NCBI RefSeq assembly: GCF_049243985.1
Contig: NC_135372.1
Location: forward strand, 26,654,201 to 26,718,200
DNA: 64,000 bases
Source: Paroedura picta
Lineage: Eukaryota > Chordata > Lepidosauria > Squamata > Gekkonidae
Direction of reading: 5' to 3'
The notes under the pieces: generated by a model
What the model saw: only the letters and a program-made list of their open reading frames with translations
Database searches by the model: none
Told to the model about the DNA's origin: nothing
Translations under genes and position numbers: made by a program
Shown here: positions 1 through 10,106 of the stretch, piece after piece
Layout of the letters: each line of letters opens with the position of its first letter
How positions within the stretch are numbered: position 1 is the first letter of the stretch

Positions 1-319
1 ATCATTAGCCAAACTCTGGGTTACTGGATAGTGGAGGGAAGAGGAAGTCTTCGCTGGAAGTTAAAAGAGAGACGTGCGTTTCTTGCCTTGTTAGCAATGC
101 AATGGTTTTTGGAGGGGGCGCCATGCTGCGAGTCAGGCAAGCCGTCCAGGAGCGCCCCCAAGAGGCTGATGCGGTCGCTGCAGAAGCCAGACCCGTTGTG
201 AGGGTGGGGGGAGGTTCCCCTGGGGCGGGCAGGCAGCTCCAGTGGGTAGTGCTAATGGCTTGCTGTGTGTGTGTGTGTGTTTGTTTGTTTGTTTGTTTTA
301 TTTTGTGTTGTGTCCCTAG
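1..319 (+). other. NFIC: NFIC intron, 3' end
   Basis: Intronic sequence ahead of the exon at 320. It has a (TG)n run followed by (TTTG)n at about 264-300 that merges into the acceptor's pyrimidine/T-rich tract. No other feature seen. Confidence 0.8.
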
Positions 320-476
320 TTAAATGGAAGTGGCCAAGTGAAGGTACCCGGGCACTACCTTCCCACACAGATGTTGGCACCGCCGCCCCCCGGTATGCCC
401 CGCCTGGCAATCTCGCCTGATACCAAATCCACCACGACAACTTCCGAGGGAGGGACCTCTTCGCCGACATCACCCA
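320..476 (+). CDS. NFIC: NFIC (nuclear factor I C), exon encoding part of the C-terminal transactivation domain
   Basis: NFIC is a nuclear CTF/NF-I transcription factor that binds TTGGC(N5)GCCAA sites as a dimer. This exon encodes part of its proline-rich C-terminal domain. Read in frame from 320 it gives [11 protein letters not shown], then [14 protein letters not shown], then [11 protein letters not shown]. From memory these match the vertebrate NFIC C-terminus ([37 protein letters not shown]) and differ from NFIX, which has a VPGSFLLPPPPP segment here. The acceptor is a T/G-rich tract ending tccctag at 319; the donor is gtaagc at 477. The exon is 157 nt, so it ends one base into a codon that the exon at 10024 completes. 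The DNA-binding domain exons lie upstream, outside the window. Confidence 0.93.
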
Positions 477-1684
477 GTAAGCAAGCCCGCCCGCCCGCCC
501 GACACCCACCTACCCACTCCCGAATGCCCAAGCCCTGCCCGCCTCCCCATCTCTGATTCCACCCCCACCCACCCACCCATCCTCTGCCATGTTTTCAGAC
601 TCAGGGTGTAGTGTGGTCCTGGCCGGGAGGGGCAAGCTTTGGGGAGGGCTTCTGGACGGGACAGCTGCTGGAGAGAGATGGATTTCAGACAAGGCGCTTC
701 AAACTATAGGTTTGCAACCTGGTTTGAATCATCCAGTGGGGGATGGGGGTGGAAGGGGGGACCCATTTCCAGCCAATTTCCAGCTTTCTCATGATGTCTG
801 CGATAAGCATGCAATCAAATTAGTCCCTAGAGCAAACTTTAAAATTGTTGTTTGGCTAAGTCATGAGAGCCTGGAACAAAAGCCATATTTTCTGGTCTTG
901 CAGCCTGCCTTGGTGCCGTGACATTTCATTCCTGTGTGTGGGGGGGCAGAATTAAAGATATCCTTGAGCTTTTGTAGCCAAGGTCACCGATCAGGTTGTC
1001 TCCCTTGAAGGGTTCCTGACTTTCAAGGAACTGGGAGCGTTCCCCCCCCCCATCCAGCCAAAAGACATTTTCTTTCTGATCCCGGAAATAAAACTGTCCC
1101 CGTTTGCTTGGTTGATGGACTCTCAATTTACGCAATAATTGTGACACTGTCACATGGATAATGCATGACCACAAAAGACTTACGTTTCTGCTGAAGACGG
1201 TTGTTTTCCATGTAAAACCAAGCTTTAATCCAATATGTTTCACAGAGAGAAGAAAACAGAAGGTAGACTTCAGTAACCCTCTGTTACATTCAGGTATCAT
1301 TTTAAACCCGGTGATTCACGCTTTAGTTAAAAAATAAATCTGATTATACAAAAACACCAGTGGGCTTTCAGAAACCTTCAAAAGCATCTCTCTTTAATCG
1401 CAGCACCATTCAGGCTTGTGAAAATGTAGCCAACTAATTAAAAAAAAAGATTTTTAAGTCTCTCTGTTTTGACCAGAAAATTTTGGCCTGCCGTGCTGCG
1501 AATATCCAACCCAGGTAACACCTGCTGATGGACCTACCTTTCATAAACTTGTTATCCCCTGTTAAAGTAATCTAAACCAGTCACCACTACATCATGTGAC
1601 ATGGAGTTGCACAAGTTAATTGTCCATATATTCCTGAACCCACTGCCCATCCAATTCATCAGGTGCCTCCAATTTATAGAAATA
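477..1684 (+). other. NFIC: NFIC intron, unique sequence
   Basis: No gene or recognisable repeat. C-rich and (CCCG)n-like patches at 486-580, then AT-richer unique DNA. The sequence directly before 1685 is the target site of a Helitron. Confidence 0.6.
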
Positions 1685-3317
1685 CTAGTAAATAAGCCCG
1701 CTGTCTCCTAAATACAGCGGGAGCTAGGCACAATGAGACCCTTCCCGGACCGGCTGGCAGCATCCAAACCGGGCCCCCCGCAGGTGAGGCTGGCCAGGTG
1801 GCGTGCTTGGAGCCTTCCTACCGTTGGTGGTGTCTGCGTAGAACGGAGCGTCAGAGGTGGGCTCGGGAGAGAGCGGGGTTGGGCAGCTCATTGGCGGCGG
1901 CGGTGCTGGGTGCGGGCGGGGCCAGGTGCTTGTTGCAGCGTCCACATTCTCGGGCAGCAGCCCTCTTGCGATCGGCGGCGGGGGGGCAGCGGCTCTCGCA
2001 GCGGGCTTTCTGGGCGGTCATTGGCTCTTGGCAGGGCACGTGAGCCGCGGGCGTGACATTGTTGTTTTGCTGCTGGTGGTGGTAGGCGGGCGCGGCTGGC
2101 GGGCTCCGCCTCTTGGGCCTGGTCGTGGGTGGGGCGTCTTCGTCTTCGTAGCGGCTGCAGAGGCTGTTGGGTCGTGTGGGTGGCTCTGCAGCCAATGGCG
2201 GCAGCTGGGCGAATCTGGGCGAGACTGCAGAGGTTAGGCTCAGGAGAGAGCGGGGTCGGGCGGCTAGCGATGGCGCGGGGTGCGCGCACGGGTGGGCGGG
2301 GCCGGGTGCCTCTCCCGGCGTCTGTGTCCTCCGGGCACCGGCTCTCTGGCGATCGGCGGCCAGCGGCTCTCGCGTCGGGCTTTTCCTCCAGTCTGTGGGC
2401 GTGGGCAGGGCATGCAAGCCGCGGCCTTGGCGTCATCCTCTTGCTGCCTCTTGGGGCTGGCCGGGGATGGGGCGTCTTCTCAGCAGCCGGGCGAGGTTGG
2501 AGGGGGTTGGATCGGGAGGCCCGAAGCAGGGAGGCTTCGGGCGGCGGGCCGGGAGCAACTGCGAGCCGCGCTGTGCGTGGCTTGCAGTTGCTGGGTCTGG
2601 GAAGCAGAAGGAATACCTCGGGAGGCACGAAGCCGGCTTGAAGGGGCGAAAGGCTGCTCCGTTTTTTTTCTTTTTATCCTGCCGCTTCTCGCCGGCGCGC
2701 CGGCTCGAAGGGGCAAAAGGCTGCTCCGGGGTTTGTTTTTTTTTATCCTGCCGCTTCTCGGCGGCGCGCCGGCTTGAAGGGGCGGAAGGCTGCTCCGGGG
2801 TTTGTTTTTTGGTTCCATGTTGCGGCTGCCGGGGCTCCCAGGGCTGCGGTGACTGCCGGAGGCTCCCTTGGGGCCTCGGAGGCTGTGGCTTTGGAGGTCA
2901 GGTGAGCAGCTGGAGTTCTGTGTTTTCGGTGGCGGCAGCCTGACGCGGCGAGAGGCGCTTCGCGCCTCTCACCGCATCAGGCTGCCGGGCAGGGAGCCCC
3001 CGGCAGCCGCGCTCTGCGCGACTGCCGGGGTCTCCCTCGGGGGCCGGTCTGATGCGGCGAGAGGCGCTTCGCGCCTCTCACCGCGTCAGGCCGGGAGCAA
3101 CTGCGAGCCGCGCTGCGCGCGGCTCGCAGTTGCTCGGGCTGGGAATCGGAGGGACCAATCGGCAGGCGCTTCGCGCCTGCCGATTGGTCCCTCCGATTGT
3201 CTGTCATGAGGAAGGGTCCAATCCGGACCCTTCCTCATCCCGGACACATCCCGCCCCAGAACCCCTTACTCTTTTATTTAGTCCGTGGCGCCCGCGGCGC
3301 CACGGGCGGTGTACAGA
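1685..3317 (-). mobile_element. Non-autonomous Helitron (1633 bp), minus orientation
   Basis: On the minus strand the element starts TCTGTACACC right after a genomic A (3318 complement) and ends CTTATTTACTAG before a T (1684 complement). A stem-loop (AGCGGG/CCCGCT type, about 1694-1722) sits some 10 nt before the CTAG. A 5' TC, a 3' hairpin, CTRR and insertion between A and T are the diagnostic Helitron termini. After the 5' hairpin comes AAATAAAAGAGTAAGG, shared with the copies at 44339, 48239 and 49210. The interior is very GC-rich and packed with near-perfect inverted repeats. No Rep/helicase frame is present, so it must be mobilised in trans. Confidence 0.85.
2936..3200. repeat. Array of near-perfect short palindromes inside the Helitron
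   Basis: Successive hairpins with 4-6 nt loops: GAGAGGCGC/GCGCCTCTC at about 2948-2970 and again at 3058-3080, GCAACTGCGAGCCGCG/CGCGGCTCGCAGTTGC at about 3097-3136, and GGACCAATCGGCAGGCGC with its complement at about 3152-3190. The first and second hairpins are near-copies about 110 bp apart, so the block also has a tandem character. Confidence 0.85.
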
Positions 3318-5307
3318 TGTATCGTTTAATAACCCTCCATCATAACTCCCCTGCTCTTGTATCACAATACGGGTAGGAATTTCTCACAAGCCTTGGCTCG
3401 CCTTGCAGTGGAGCTGTGGTCTTGCAAGAATGTTGGCTTCAACTGTGCTTATTTTGGTTTTCGGTGGAGCTGAGGTTCTTCCAAGGAGCTCTGTTTCGGT
3501 AGCTCAAGGTCTGCTTATGCCAAGTTGCAGGAGAGCTCTTTCAAGGAGCTGTGCCGGGCTTCATCTGTCCAGCATCCCGCAAAGCTTATGCTGCTTATCC
3601 GAACATGCCAAGGAGCTGAGTTCTTGCAAGGATCCTTGCTGTCCTCTGACAGCTGAGTTTCAGCAAAGCTTATATCACTTCTCTTCTTACCAGGGAATTA
3701 AGATGTTTTGCCACACATATATTTTAACCAGTCAATTAGCGCCGTGCTTGTCTTTCTCGCCTCTCATCTGCCTGCACTTCCATTTTACAGGATTCAGGGT
3801 GTCCACCACCACCACCAACCCTGGCGCATTTGCGCGGAGCTTATTTTGCTCTCTCTTCAGTTGCATAGAAACAAAGGTCTTCCTAAACCCTGTGCTTTTG
3901 TTCAGAATCACATATTTTGGAGACTTTCCTTGGCCCCTTTCTCTGAAGGAAAGCTAAACTAGAAGCCGTTCAACTTTGGGGAATCCATTAGAGTGGCCTT
4001 TTGCAACCTTTTGACCCTGAAATAAATTTGCAGGCTTTGAGGACCCTGGGAAATGGTCAGCTGGCCACGCCCCCGGAAGTGACACGTCTCCCAAAGGGAC
4101 ACCAAGCCCCACACGCTTAGCCTGCCTTTTGCTCCCTCTCCCCATCTTTACTGCCACTATGGCAACTCCACCTCATGTAGGCTGGAAAGAAGAGGAAAAG
4201 CTGAGAACCCCCCATACTATGGCACAACCAACTCCCCCCGCCCTCTTTGATTTTTATACCCAGGATCTACCCATCAAGCCCTCTGGGGTGGAGGGGGCCA
4301 ATTCACCAGCTGGTGGCCAAGTCCGTTCAGGCAGGAGGGGAATGGCTGCGGCCACCCTTTGGAGTGCCCACGGACCCCTGGACCCCTGGTTGGGAATCCC
4401 TGATTTAGAGAATTGACTTCTGGACAACATGGCAGCAGGATCAGGGATCTTTTTGATCCTGCTCTCTTGACTCTTCTGTCCTAAGGCCGATTTGGCTTGC
4501 CGGGCTTCCCTCTGTTCCTTCTGCCCATAATCACTCTCCGACTTTGGACAAATGATACATGTTTCCAGAACTGAAGGAATGTACGATGCGGCTGCATTTG
4601 GAAGATTATTGATGTGTGTGTATGTGTGTATGGGTGAAGAGGTACTGTATAAAGATTTGGAGGGAGGGGTTGATAGGCCAGGCCCTGGTTTCTGGTGCCG
4701 GATGTTATATTTCTGAGAAATCTCTGTTTGAATGCACAAAGCAAGTTTCTAGACCTCATGACAACATAGATCTGGGCAGAGCTGGGATTTGTCTACCCTG
4801 CAGGCATTCTGTCTTCCTTAAACTCCTCCCGAGACAGTTTCACGGGCTGTTGCTGGTTCCCTACCTGCCCTTGGTCAAAAAGTAACCCGTGCAAACTCTA
4901 AACAGCAGAGTTACCAGCTTTGTAAACCAGGATGGTGTGTTGTTCTTTTTTGTCTTTAGAATTCAAGACAGGAGATGGCCCGAGGACACCAGGGACCAGG
5001 GTCTAACCTGGTTTCCATTCCATTTCCTTGATTCAATGTGGACCCCTAACTGTTTGAATTCCTATCAGGGGAAGTAAATATCTCCTTGTGCCGTTATCAT
5101 GTCCATAGAGTGAGTCCAGGAAACAGGCAAACAGTTAACTGCACCTTTCTCAACATCCTGATCCATACCCCCCCCCCCTTTGGTGTCAAGTTCGTTTTCA
5201 CAGCTAAACTGGGAGATCTGATCCAGAATCTCTAAAACTTCCCTCTTCCTGGGAGCTGCTCTCCAGCCTCTCAGGTGCTCTTTCTGACCACCTGGCACCC
5301 TTTAAGA
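3318..5307 (+). other. NFIC: NFIC intron, unique and old-repeat sequence
   Basis: No gene. 3400-3680 has loosely repeated ctgagttcttgcaagg / aaggagctctg words without a clear unit. About 3990-4415 looks like an old interspersed repeat, starting ttgcaaccttttgaccc and ending ccctggttgggaatccctg, related in its ends to the blocks at about 41270 and 9200. The rest is unremarkable. Confidence 0.5.
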
Positions 5308-5691
5308 CAGTGGTTTTCAACCTTCCTAATGCCGCGACCCTTTAATACATTTCCTCATGTTGTGGTGACCCCCAACCCTAAAATTATGCAAGTGTCCTTT
5401 CACATAAATTAAACCGAAACTGACCAACAGCGTGAAGATCCATTGTTCATTTGTACATTAATTGGGTTTTTTCCCTGGGGTTTCTCAGTTCAGTTCTGCC
5501 TCTTGTCCCACCGTGCCGATCTCACTCTTTTCCGCTGCTCCAGACAGACGAACGCTCTCTCTCGATCTACCCCGCAAGGCTGTTGTGTGGATGGCACCCC
5601 CCCTCCAGCCAAGCTGCTTGCCCTGCCGTGACCCCTGTGAAAGGGTCGTTTGACCCCAAAGAGGTCCCGACCCCCAGGTTGAGAACCACTG
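5308..5691 (+). mobile_element. Non-autonomous hAT element resembling the SPIN / Charlie group
   Basis: It begins CAGTGGTTTTCAACCTTCCT and continues with the tract ATGCCGCGACCCTTTAATAC, then TTCCTCATGTTGTGGTGACC, ending GGTTGAGAACCACTG. The exact 8-bp target-site duplication ctttaaga flanks it (5300-5307 and 5692-5699), as in hAT. From memory the first 80 bases closely match the SPIN/hAT-Charlie MITEs of several mammals and Anolis. The middle does not match what I recall, so it may be a separate subfamily. No transposase. Confidence 0.8.
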
Positions 5692-6000
5692 CTTTAAGAG
5701 GAGACCCGGGGGACCGAACCCAGGACCGGCCTCGAGCGTGGGATGATGGGTGTGGATCTGGAATACCCAAGCCAAAAATACACCCCAAATTTGCCTTTTT
5801 GGCTTGGGTGTATCCAAATGAAAGACAATCCCTTCTGGAACTCCAGGAGTAGCAAAAAAATTATCTCTCAAAACTTTCAGAGTCTGTTCGGGTTCCAGGT
5901 TCTTCCTTCTGGCTATGCCGCTTTAATGTAAAAAAGAAAGAGAACCAGGGCAGGAGGCATGACTTAGCTCTCTGGCCAAGCAAAAGAAAGAAGGAGTCAT

Positions 6001-6102
6001 GTGGCCAAATCTATGTCTTAGGCGCACTGTGAAGAAAGGCTAAATAAAAAGTCTCGTTATTTAGCCTTTCTTCATTGCGCTCCTAAAACATCGATTCGGC
6101 CA
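6001..6102. mobile_element. Palindromic MITE-like hairpin (102 bp)
   Basis: The two arms, starting GTGGCCAAATCTATGTCTTA and ending in the imperfect complement ATCGATTCGGCCAC, pair over about 47 bp. The inner stem is nearly perfect (GAAGAAAGGCTAAATAA with TTATTTAGCCTTTCTTC), with a loop of about 9 nt. No clear target-site duplication could be read, so its superfamily is open. Confidence 0.65.
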
Positions 6103-6191
6103 CGCGATCCGTTGTTTCTTTTACTTTGCTGTCGTTTTGTGTCCTCCTATTGTGCTTCTCTTAACAGCTCTCAGGGGCAGCCTCTCTGAAC

Positions 6192-6415
6192 TTGTTTACT
6201 GTTGAGAAGCCCCTGAAACATTCTTCAGGCCTCGAGAAACCCCAGAAATGGCACATTCATGGTTGGGAAGCAGAGCTGTGTCCATGCCCACATGGAGCCC
6301 CTCTCTTTCCCACCCCTTCCAGACCCACCCTTGGCCACGTTGGGAGGGGAAGGGCTGGGTCATATCCCCCAATAAATGCTTCACAAATTATCCCCCGATA
6401 AATGCTTCACGTACT
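6192..6415 (+). repeat. Interspersed repeat, unclassified ('cccctgaaacattcttcaggc' family)
   Basis: The block running from about gttgagaagcccctgaaac to gataaatgcttcac recurs, diverged, at about 57330-57610, 58975-59215 and, in reverse, 62210-62405. Shared words include ggttgggaagcagagctgtg, cccaccccttccagaccca and ggccatnttgggaggggaag. Probably a degenerate DNA transposon; ends not resolved. Confidence 0.6.
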
Positions 6416-6702
6416 GGCCCGGAAGCCTGGCATTCGTCCTGTGGTTTTGGGGGCCAAGGTGGACCCTGCCTCCGTCGGAAGGAAAGGTGAAGAAGAAAAA
6501 TTAAATGTGAATGAGCCATATTGTAGCCAGGTCCATGGGGGCCAAGTAGGGAATCAAGGGGAATATGCGGCCCAGCAGTGATCCAGCGCTGTTATTTGTG
6601 GTTCCACCGTGGCCCTGAGTCATGACCTTCTTTCCCTTTTTAATGTTTAAAGCTTTAAAGGACCAGTGAGGGGACTCTCTAATTTTGGTAGTAGGGCTAG
6701 AT

Positions 6703-7160
6703 TCATAGAACCATAGAATCATAGAGTTGGAAGGGTCCTCCAGGGTCCTCAACCCCCTGCAGAATGCAGGAAATCTGCCTGCCCACCTATAGTGACCCCA
6801 ATTCCATGCCCAGATGAATCCCTGGCCAGTTTGGCCTGGAGGAGATTTGCCACCCGACCCCAAAGTGGCGATTGGCATTTCCCTGGGCATGCAAGAAAGG
6901 GCCACGAACGCCAAGCACCAGCACAGTCCCTTCTGCCCACTGACTCACCAGCTGCCTAAGTTCATAGAATCAGCATTTCTGTGAGGTGGCTCTCTAGCCT
7001 CTGCTTAAAAACTTCCAAAGAAGGAGAACTCACCACCTCCTGAGGAAGCCTGTTCCACTGAGGAACCGCTCTCACTGTCAGGCACTTCTTCCGGATGTTT
7101 AGCCGGAAATTCTTTTGAATTCATTTCAAACCATTGGCTCTGGTCTGACCCTCTGAGTTT
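6703..7160 (-). mobile_element. CR1 LINE 3' end, two pieces
   Basis: It starts with catagaaccatagaatcatag and gttggaaggg, the reverse complement of the CR1 3' tail (which ends in attctatg repeats), and continues through the complement of the RT C-terminal coding region (aacttccaaagaaggagaac, cctgaggaagcctgttccac). A second short 'catagaatc' start near 6962 suggests two fragments or a rearrangement. 5'-truncated, as usual for CR1. Confidence 0.85.
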
Positions 7161-7872
7161 CTTCAGATCAAGTCAAGGAAACGCTGAAGACGGCGGGGAA
7201 AGAGGAGGACCCAAAAGGAGACCGATGGACTCCATCAAGGGAGCTATAGTCCTCCGTTGGCAAGGCCAATAAATAAATAAACAAAAGTCGGAAGCGACAC
7301 TTCTTGCCCACACAGGGTTTTTCGACGGAGCACGCTTTGCAGGTGCTGAAGTCGCCAAAGCCCAAAATTGTGGCCCCAAATAATTCTTAAAAAGAACACT
7401 CTGCCCCCTCACATAATGGAAAGCATGCCCCCTGGAAAACCTGAACCCTGTACCCAACATTACAACACACCAGGGAGTATATATTTTGATTTCGGTTACC
7501 CGTTTATGACTTCCAGAGTGCAGAAAGAGCTGCCTGCTTAGATCCCCCTAATGTGGGAGTTTTGGCTCTTAAAAAAAAAAGTCTTTCACTATCTATTTCA
7601 ACAGGATTTGGCTCCTTAAAATCGACGCGTAATTTTATTTCTCCTTATTGGCTAGTGTCTGGTTGGCTGCTAACGGGGAGAGTTTATTTTCCCCTCTGCT
7701 TTTATCTCTGTGGTTTAAATTCATTGCCGCTGCAGTTCTTTGCTTTGAGAATGGTTTGTGGGGAAGGCAGCTTAGAAATTCGAACCAGTAAGCAAGAAGA
7801 TGCATAGAAGTGGGTAGAATTCGAACTCTCACCTCCGGACAGGAAACTCCCATGTATCAGAATACAATACAA

Positions 7873-8149
7873 CAGTGGTCCCCAACCTGCGGGCCACGGC
7901 CCGGTGCCGGGCCGCGAAGGCCATGGCGTCGGGCCGTGGCTCCCTCTCCCCGCCCCCCCCCTGCAGTAAAAAACTTCCCAGGCCGCAAGCTTGCGTCCCG
8001 GGAAGCTTCTTACTGCGGGAGGGCGGGGAGAGGGAATCAGGGCCGGGCCACGCCCGCGCATCGGGCCACGCCCGCACGGGCCGCACATGCGCGAATGCGC
8101 CATACGATGCCCTGCCGGTCCCCAGCCTCAGAAAGGTTGGGGACCACTG
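7873..8149. mobile_element. hAT MITE of the CAGTGGTCCCC group, 277 bp
   Basis: Ends CAGTGGTCCCCAACC and GGTTGGGGACCACTG form terminal inverted repeats. The exact 8-bp duplication caatacaa flanks it (7865-7872 and 8150-8157). The GC-rich interior has gggccacgcccgcgcatcgg and acatgcgcgaatgcgcc, similar in kind to the NRF1-like words of the copies at 45039 and 56601. Confidence 0.9.
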
Positions 8150-8154
8150 CAATA

Positions 8155-8300
8155 CAATACAAAACCTTTAATTGCATTCACGATATAAAGCAATATACAA
8201 ATATCCAAACAATATGCATCAGAGCAAGAGTCCACTAGCACCTCAAAGACTTACAAAATTCGCAGTGGAGTATGAACTTTTGTCAGTCACTGCTCACTTT
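8155..8300 (+). repeat. Old interspersed repeat fragment
   Basis: The segment with catcagagcaagagtccact, agcacctcaaagacttac and gagtatgaacttttgtcagt matches a common reptile repeat tail (agagtccagtagcacctttaagac type) that I cannot assign firmly; it may belong to a Penelope- or DIRS-like group. Confidence 0.35.
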
Positions 8301-8905
8301 GACAGTCACTGCTCACTTCGACAGGCTATTAGAATGGGAGCTTGCAACTAATTTCCCTTGAAAATTGGGAGGGTTTTTGGGTCATCCGTAAGGATCCAGC
8401 AGACTTGTATCAGTGGAAGCACCAGAAATGCCACTGGCTTGCAAACCTAGTTGCTCTTTTCTTTGCTTTTAAAGTACGCAGCTAGTCTTCAGGTGAGCAA
8501 ATAAAGCAGGTGGCAAGGTCTCAGAAACCAAATGAAGTGTTGAAGCATGGAAAGCAGTTTGCAAAACATGTGTCGCTTTCCCTGGCTTACAGAGGCGGCT
8601 CTGGGATGGAGGAAATGCACAGGCTTGAATAGTTTTGTTTTGTTTTTTGGGGGGGGCAGGAATCAGTGAAAGCTTTTCCAGTTAAGAACAAATGTGACTC
8701 TGCAGCCCAGTGTTTATCTTCCAAGCCCCCCTCTGCAAAATCGAGGTTGGAGAAGACAGGGAGGCGTCCAAAACGTTTGGCGTTTCTCTCTCTTGATTGT
8801 ATCTGGCGTTGTTCCTGAATAGACACCTGAGGAATCTTTCCAGGATTCCCTTTTGATAACTTTCTGAGCTTGGGACAGAGCACACACATCTATGGTTGCC
8901 TTTTA

Positions 8906-9186
8906 GGGTTGTGCGGTTCGGTTCGGCTCGGTTCGGTTCGGCCACCTTGGCGGTCACCGAAGCCTGAGGCGGCCAGCGCCACAAAGAGGAGGGGGTGTCA
9001 GCACTGGTGGTGCAGCAGCCGCCAGCCGCACACAGGTGCAGAGCTCTGCGCCTGCGTGCGGCCACCGGCTGGCACACCCCTGGCACTGATGCCCCTCCTC
9101 TCTGCACCGCGGCGCTGGTCTCCTACGCACCGTTTCAGGCTTCGGTGTTCGCCAGGGTGGCCGAACCAAACCGAATTGCACAACCC
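8906..9186. mobile_element. Palindromic TA-flanked MITE (281 bp), Tc1/mariner-like
   Basis: It reads GGGTTGTGCGGTTCGG at the left and ccgaattgcacaaccc at the right, bounded by TA on both sides (8904-8905 and 9187-9188). The arms pair over at least 55 bp (gccaccttggcggtcaccg with its imperfect complement cggtgttcgccagggtggc). Much of the interior also folds back (cagccgccagccgcacacag and gtgcggccaccggctg). TA flanks suggest Tc1/mariner; an approximate ttgccctt on each side leaves some doubt. Confidence 0.7.
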
Positions 9187-9194
9187 TATTGCCC

Positions 9195-9512
9195 TTCGCA
9201 AGCTTTTGAACATGGAACCCCAGAAATCATTTCTAGGCTTTAAAGAACCCCATAAGTGGTGATAGGCCCCTTCAGAGAAGTAGGATCAGATGTAAGATGC
9301 AGGAGCTAGCCAATCAATTGTTGGATTATTTACTGTTTACATTCCGGAGGGAGAAACTGCGCCCGTAGAGCAACAGGGGAAGGGGGCTCCAGTGATTAAT
9401 AGTGGTGTCAGCGGCCATCTGAACTTCTGGGAAAGGCCGCATAACCCCTGGGGAGCTCTCCTGTAACCCTAGGGCTCCCCAAAACCCAGGTTGGTAATCC
9501 CTGATCTACAGT
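9195..9512 (+). repeat. Degenerate interspersed repeat, shared with 41250-41870
   Basis: The stretch aagatgcaggagctagccaa, gcaacaggggaagggggctc and gtgtcagcggccatctgaac recurs with small changes at about 41675-41830. It ends in cccaaaacccaggttggtaa. Likely an old DNA transposon relic; no coding frame. Confidence 0.6.
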
Positions 9513-10023
9513 GTGCCGCAGATTTTGGTTCTCCCCCTCCATTCACATCTCCTTGTGTCCCGCTTTAATGACGGTCATGCTGCATAGCGAAAACGTGAGC
9601 ATACCTCATAGCTGCGCCCACTCTCTTCCTGAAGTTGTTTCATCCATTCCAAGGAGTGCATGTCGGTGTTTGCAGAACGCCATGTGCAAAGAATCTGAAT
9701 GCCATGGCATCCGGGATGTTGCGTTCACCGTGGCAGGTCCATGTGCTATGACTCTTCAGTGATGTAGTGGTACGGAAGAGACCAGTGTCCTGATGGGACC
9801 GGAAACTGTAGCTGTCCACAGTTGCTCTACTTCTGGGATGACGTTTCAGAAACGTTCCTTGTGAAAATTTGGGAGCAGTAAAGGAAGGGGGTGGGTGGGC
9901 GTGGGAGACATCTGCTCATCCCTAAATGGCGCGTGGGATTTGGTGTTGATTTGGGCATTGATTGAGTTTGAAAAATAGTCTTTGTTCCTTCCTTTCCCTT
10001 CTTCCCCGCCCCCCTCTCTGCAG

Positions 10024-10106
10024 CCTACTCCGCCCCAGGCACACCCCCTGCGAACCGCTTCGTGGGATTAGGACCACGAGATCCTGGCAGCATCTATCAG
10101 GCCCAG
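10024..10106 (+). CDS. NFIC: NFIC, penultimate coding exon
   Basis: After a C/T-rich tract and a cag acceptor (10021-10023), the frame gives [20 protein letters not shown] and then GSIYQAQ. This is the conserved NFIC end, [21 protein letters not shown] in human from memory. The 83-nt length plus the one base carried from 476 restores phase 0. The donor is gtgagt at 10107. The codon across the junction reads ACC (Thr), where human has Ser. The intron from 477 to 10023 is about 9.5 kb and holds a Helitron, a SPIN-like hAT, another hAT, a palindromic TA-flanked MITE and a CR1 tail. Confidence 0.93.

Noticed and set aside
1851-2943. Long GC-rich frames on both strands (up to 258 codons)
   Set aside because: They lie wholly inside the Helitron at 1685-3317. 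Their Arg/Gly/Ala/Pro composition follows GC content and palindromes, and several frames are open at once.
8906-9186. Tandem ggttcg units as a regulatory array
   Set aside because: They form one arm of a mobile palindrome with TA flanks, which explains them more simply.
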